In this document: in pieces, positions 5,874-6,370 of the stretch
Layout: every line of letters begins with the position of its first letter
Position numbering within the stretch: position 1 is the first letter of the stretch
DNA from: Patescibacteria group bacterium
GTDB taxonomy: Bacteria > Patescibacteriota > Minisyncoccia > Phycocordibacterales > XYD1-FULL-46-19
Length of the DNA: 6,370 nt
Direction: 5' to 3'
Assembly (NCBI GenBank): GCA_030917625.1
Contig: JAUPUJ010000034.1
Location: 1 to 6,370 of the forward strand
Made by a program: the position numbers and the translations under genes
The notes under the pieces: model-generated
What the model was told of the DNA's origin: nothing
What the model saw: the letters and a program-made list of their open reading frames with translations, nothing else
Database searches by the model: none

Positions 5874-5940
5874 ATAATACTTGTCAATAAATTCACAAAA
5901 TTTATCTGAAAAATAATTGGGTTACTTTTTTGGATTAAGT
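5874..5940. other. Non-coding gap before the tuf promoter
   Basis: This AT-rich stretch holds a weak 7-bp A/T inverted repeat (ATAAATT 5887-5893 with AATTTAT 5899-5905) that is not followed by a T run, so I do not call it a terminator. Nothing else is recognised. It could hold upstream promoter (UP-like) A/T tracts for tuf, but this is a guess. Confidence 0.4.
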
Positions 5941-5968
5941 TTGACAATACTGGGTGGTTTGCTATCAT
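5941..5968 (+). promoter_or_regulatory. Strong promoter of tuf
   Basis: A perfect -35 TTGACA (5941-5946), a 16-nt spacer and TATCAT (5963-5968) preceded by TGC, an extended -10. Transcription should start at 5975 or 5976. This gives tuf its own strong promoter downstream of the fusA terminator, as suits one of the most abundant proteins in the cell. Confidence 0.82.
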
Positions 5969-5975
5969 AGTGCTT

Positions 5976-6110
5976 ACGCATGGGCGTGCTTTTTGTATGT
6001 GTTTTCATGTGATTACTTCGGTTAGCAAGATGAAATTTGTTTATTTTGTCAGTCGAAGCAGTCACAGAGAAGTGTGATTATTAAAAAGTTTTAATTTAAT
6101 CAAATTAATT
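5976..6110 (+). promoter_or_regulatory. Structured 5' leader of tuf
   Basis: The predicted leader is about 135 nt. It contains a 5' hairpin (ACGC 5976-5979 with GCGT 5984-5987, followed by CTTTTT), a long hairpin whose outer helix is 6009-6020 paired with 6054-6065 (one A-C mismatch), extended by 3 bp and then by an inner helix 6026-6031 with 6043-6048, and a competing helix TCACA 6062-6066 with TGTGA 6073-6077. Just before the ATG there is a 7-bp A/T hairpin (6091-6097 with 6102-6108). The octamer TGTGATTA occurs twice, at 6008 and 6073, once on each side of the TCACA segment that both copies can pair with. There is no Shine-Dalgarno. No known riboswitch class is recognised. Regulation is inferred from pairing only. 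Confidence 0.5.
5980..6012 (+). CDS. Possible 10-residue leader peptide ahead of tuf
   Basis: ATG 5980 lies about 4-5 nt after the predicted tuf transcript start and reads MGVLFVCVFM then TGA (6010-6012). Its near-5'-terminal start resembles the leaderless arrangement of other genes here. The stop codon falls in the 5' arm of the leader hairpin (6009-6020), so a ribosome on it would block that arm. A ten-codon ORF is easily found by chance; no composition bias towards one amino acid is seen beyond Val and Phe. Confidence 0.25.
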   Translation: MGVLFVCVFM

Positions 6111-6370
6111 ATGGCAGATTCATTCGATCGATCTAAGCCACACGTTAACGTTGGTACTATTGGCCACGTTGACCACGGCAAAACTACATTGACTGCTTCA
6201 ATCTTGCACGTTCTTGATCTAAATAAAGATTCAGGTTACGGGGCTCGTTTAGAAGGAGTTGATGGTATTGATAATGCGCCTGAAGAAAAGGCTCGTGGGA
6301 TTACTATTGCTCTTCACCACTCAGAATACTGGACTCCAAGTAGACACTATGCTCACATTGACGCTCCAGG
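6111..6370 (+). CDS. tuf: Elongation factor Tu, 5' part (window ends inside the gene)
   Basis: 86 complete codons of EF-Tu, the GTPase that brings aminoacyl-tRNA to the ribosome, are present; the rest lies beyond the window. Visible are KPHVNVGTIGHVDHGKTTLT (9-28, containing the P-loop GHVDHGKT 18-25), DNAPEEKARGITI (54-66, switch I with Thr65 for Mg2+) and the start of G3, DAPG (84-87). Differences from E. coli EF-Tu are a stretch about 4 residues longer between TLTA and DNAPEEK, ALHHSEYW (67-74) where E. coli has NTSHVEYD, and Ala85 where E. coli has Cys81. The frame is intact. The start is fixed by homology; no Shine-Dalgarno is present. It has its own promoter and a long leader rather than sharing the fusA transcript. 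Confidence 0.98.
   Translation, partial: MADSFDRSKPHVNVGTIGHVDHGKTTLTASILHVLDLNKDSGYGARLEGVDGIDNAPEEKARGITIALHHSEYWTPSRHYAHIDAP

Noticed and set aside
6009..6080. A tRNA gene in the tuf leader
   Set aside because: The stem pattern is one long hairpin rather than a cloverleaf, and there is no T-arm GGTTCGAATCC-like motif or matching acceptor arms.
1..6370. Recoded TGA (as Gly or Trp) typical of some CPR lineages
   Set aside because: All genes are complete without in-frame TGA and conserved Gly and Trp positions use standard codons. The lack of TGA stops is explained by AT-rich stop preference and few genes.
1..6370. CRISPR array, insertion sequence or prophage
   Set aside because: No regularly spaced repeats, transposase or integrase frames, or paired terminal inverted repeats were seen.

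Overview
This AT-rich bacterial window is mostly core translation machinery. It holds the complete str-type run rpsL (uS12), rpsG (uS7) and fusA (EF-G), followed by the 5' end of tuf (EF-Tu). Upstream lies a patchwork of four genes on both strands: an RlpA-like cell-wall protein, a stand-alone ComEC-type metallo-beta-lactamase-fold protein, ribosomal protein bL28, and a small M50 intramembrane protease. The compact genes, the zinc-ribbon bL28, the minimal M50 and MBL proteins and the scarcity of Shine-Dalgarno sequences suggest a reduced-genome lineage of the Candidate Phyla Radiation (Patescibacteria, perhaps Parcubacteria-like). That placement is an inference. The standard code fits: no ORF is interrupted by TGA, and the eight stop codons of the principal genes, including the truncated upstream one, are all TAA or TAG.

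Layout: the 3' tail of an unidentified gene ends at 110 and meets a bidirectional terminator (136-162). It converges there with rlpA (191-559, minus), which has the best Shine-Dalgarno in the window, a consensus-like promoter (657-685) and a structured leader of about 90 nt. The divergent ComEC-like gene (722-1588) has a TATAAT placed so that transcription should begin at the A of its ATG, so it looks leaderless. It converges with rpmB (1615-1827, minus) over a shared terminator (1590-1608). rpmB carries a small palindrome in frame that matches an apparent insertion in the protein. The M50 protease (1902-2525) runs divergently from rpmB. Then come rpsL (2615), rpsG (3037) and fusA (3563-5707), tightly spaced and without recognisable ribosome-binding sites.

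After fusA an 18-bp-arm perfect palindrome with a T run (5730-5765) ends the operon. A second TATAAT sits just before a 29-codon ORF (5784-5873) that encodes a single hydrophobic helix. tuf is then driven by its own strong promoter (TTGACA, 16 nt, TATCAT with TGC extension) and has a leader of about 135 nt. That leader contains a possible 10-codon upstream ORF. Its stop codon lies in the 5' arm of a long hairpin whose 3' arm can instead pair with a downstream repeat.

The coding content is largely ordinary housekeeping. The less ordinary signals are the tuf leader with its possible upstream ORF and alternative pairings, the tiny membrane ORF, the repeated leaderless or near-leaderless arrangement, and the palindrome inside rpmB. 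All are hypotheses from sequence reading alone; no folding energies or database searches were run.
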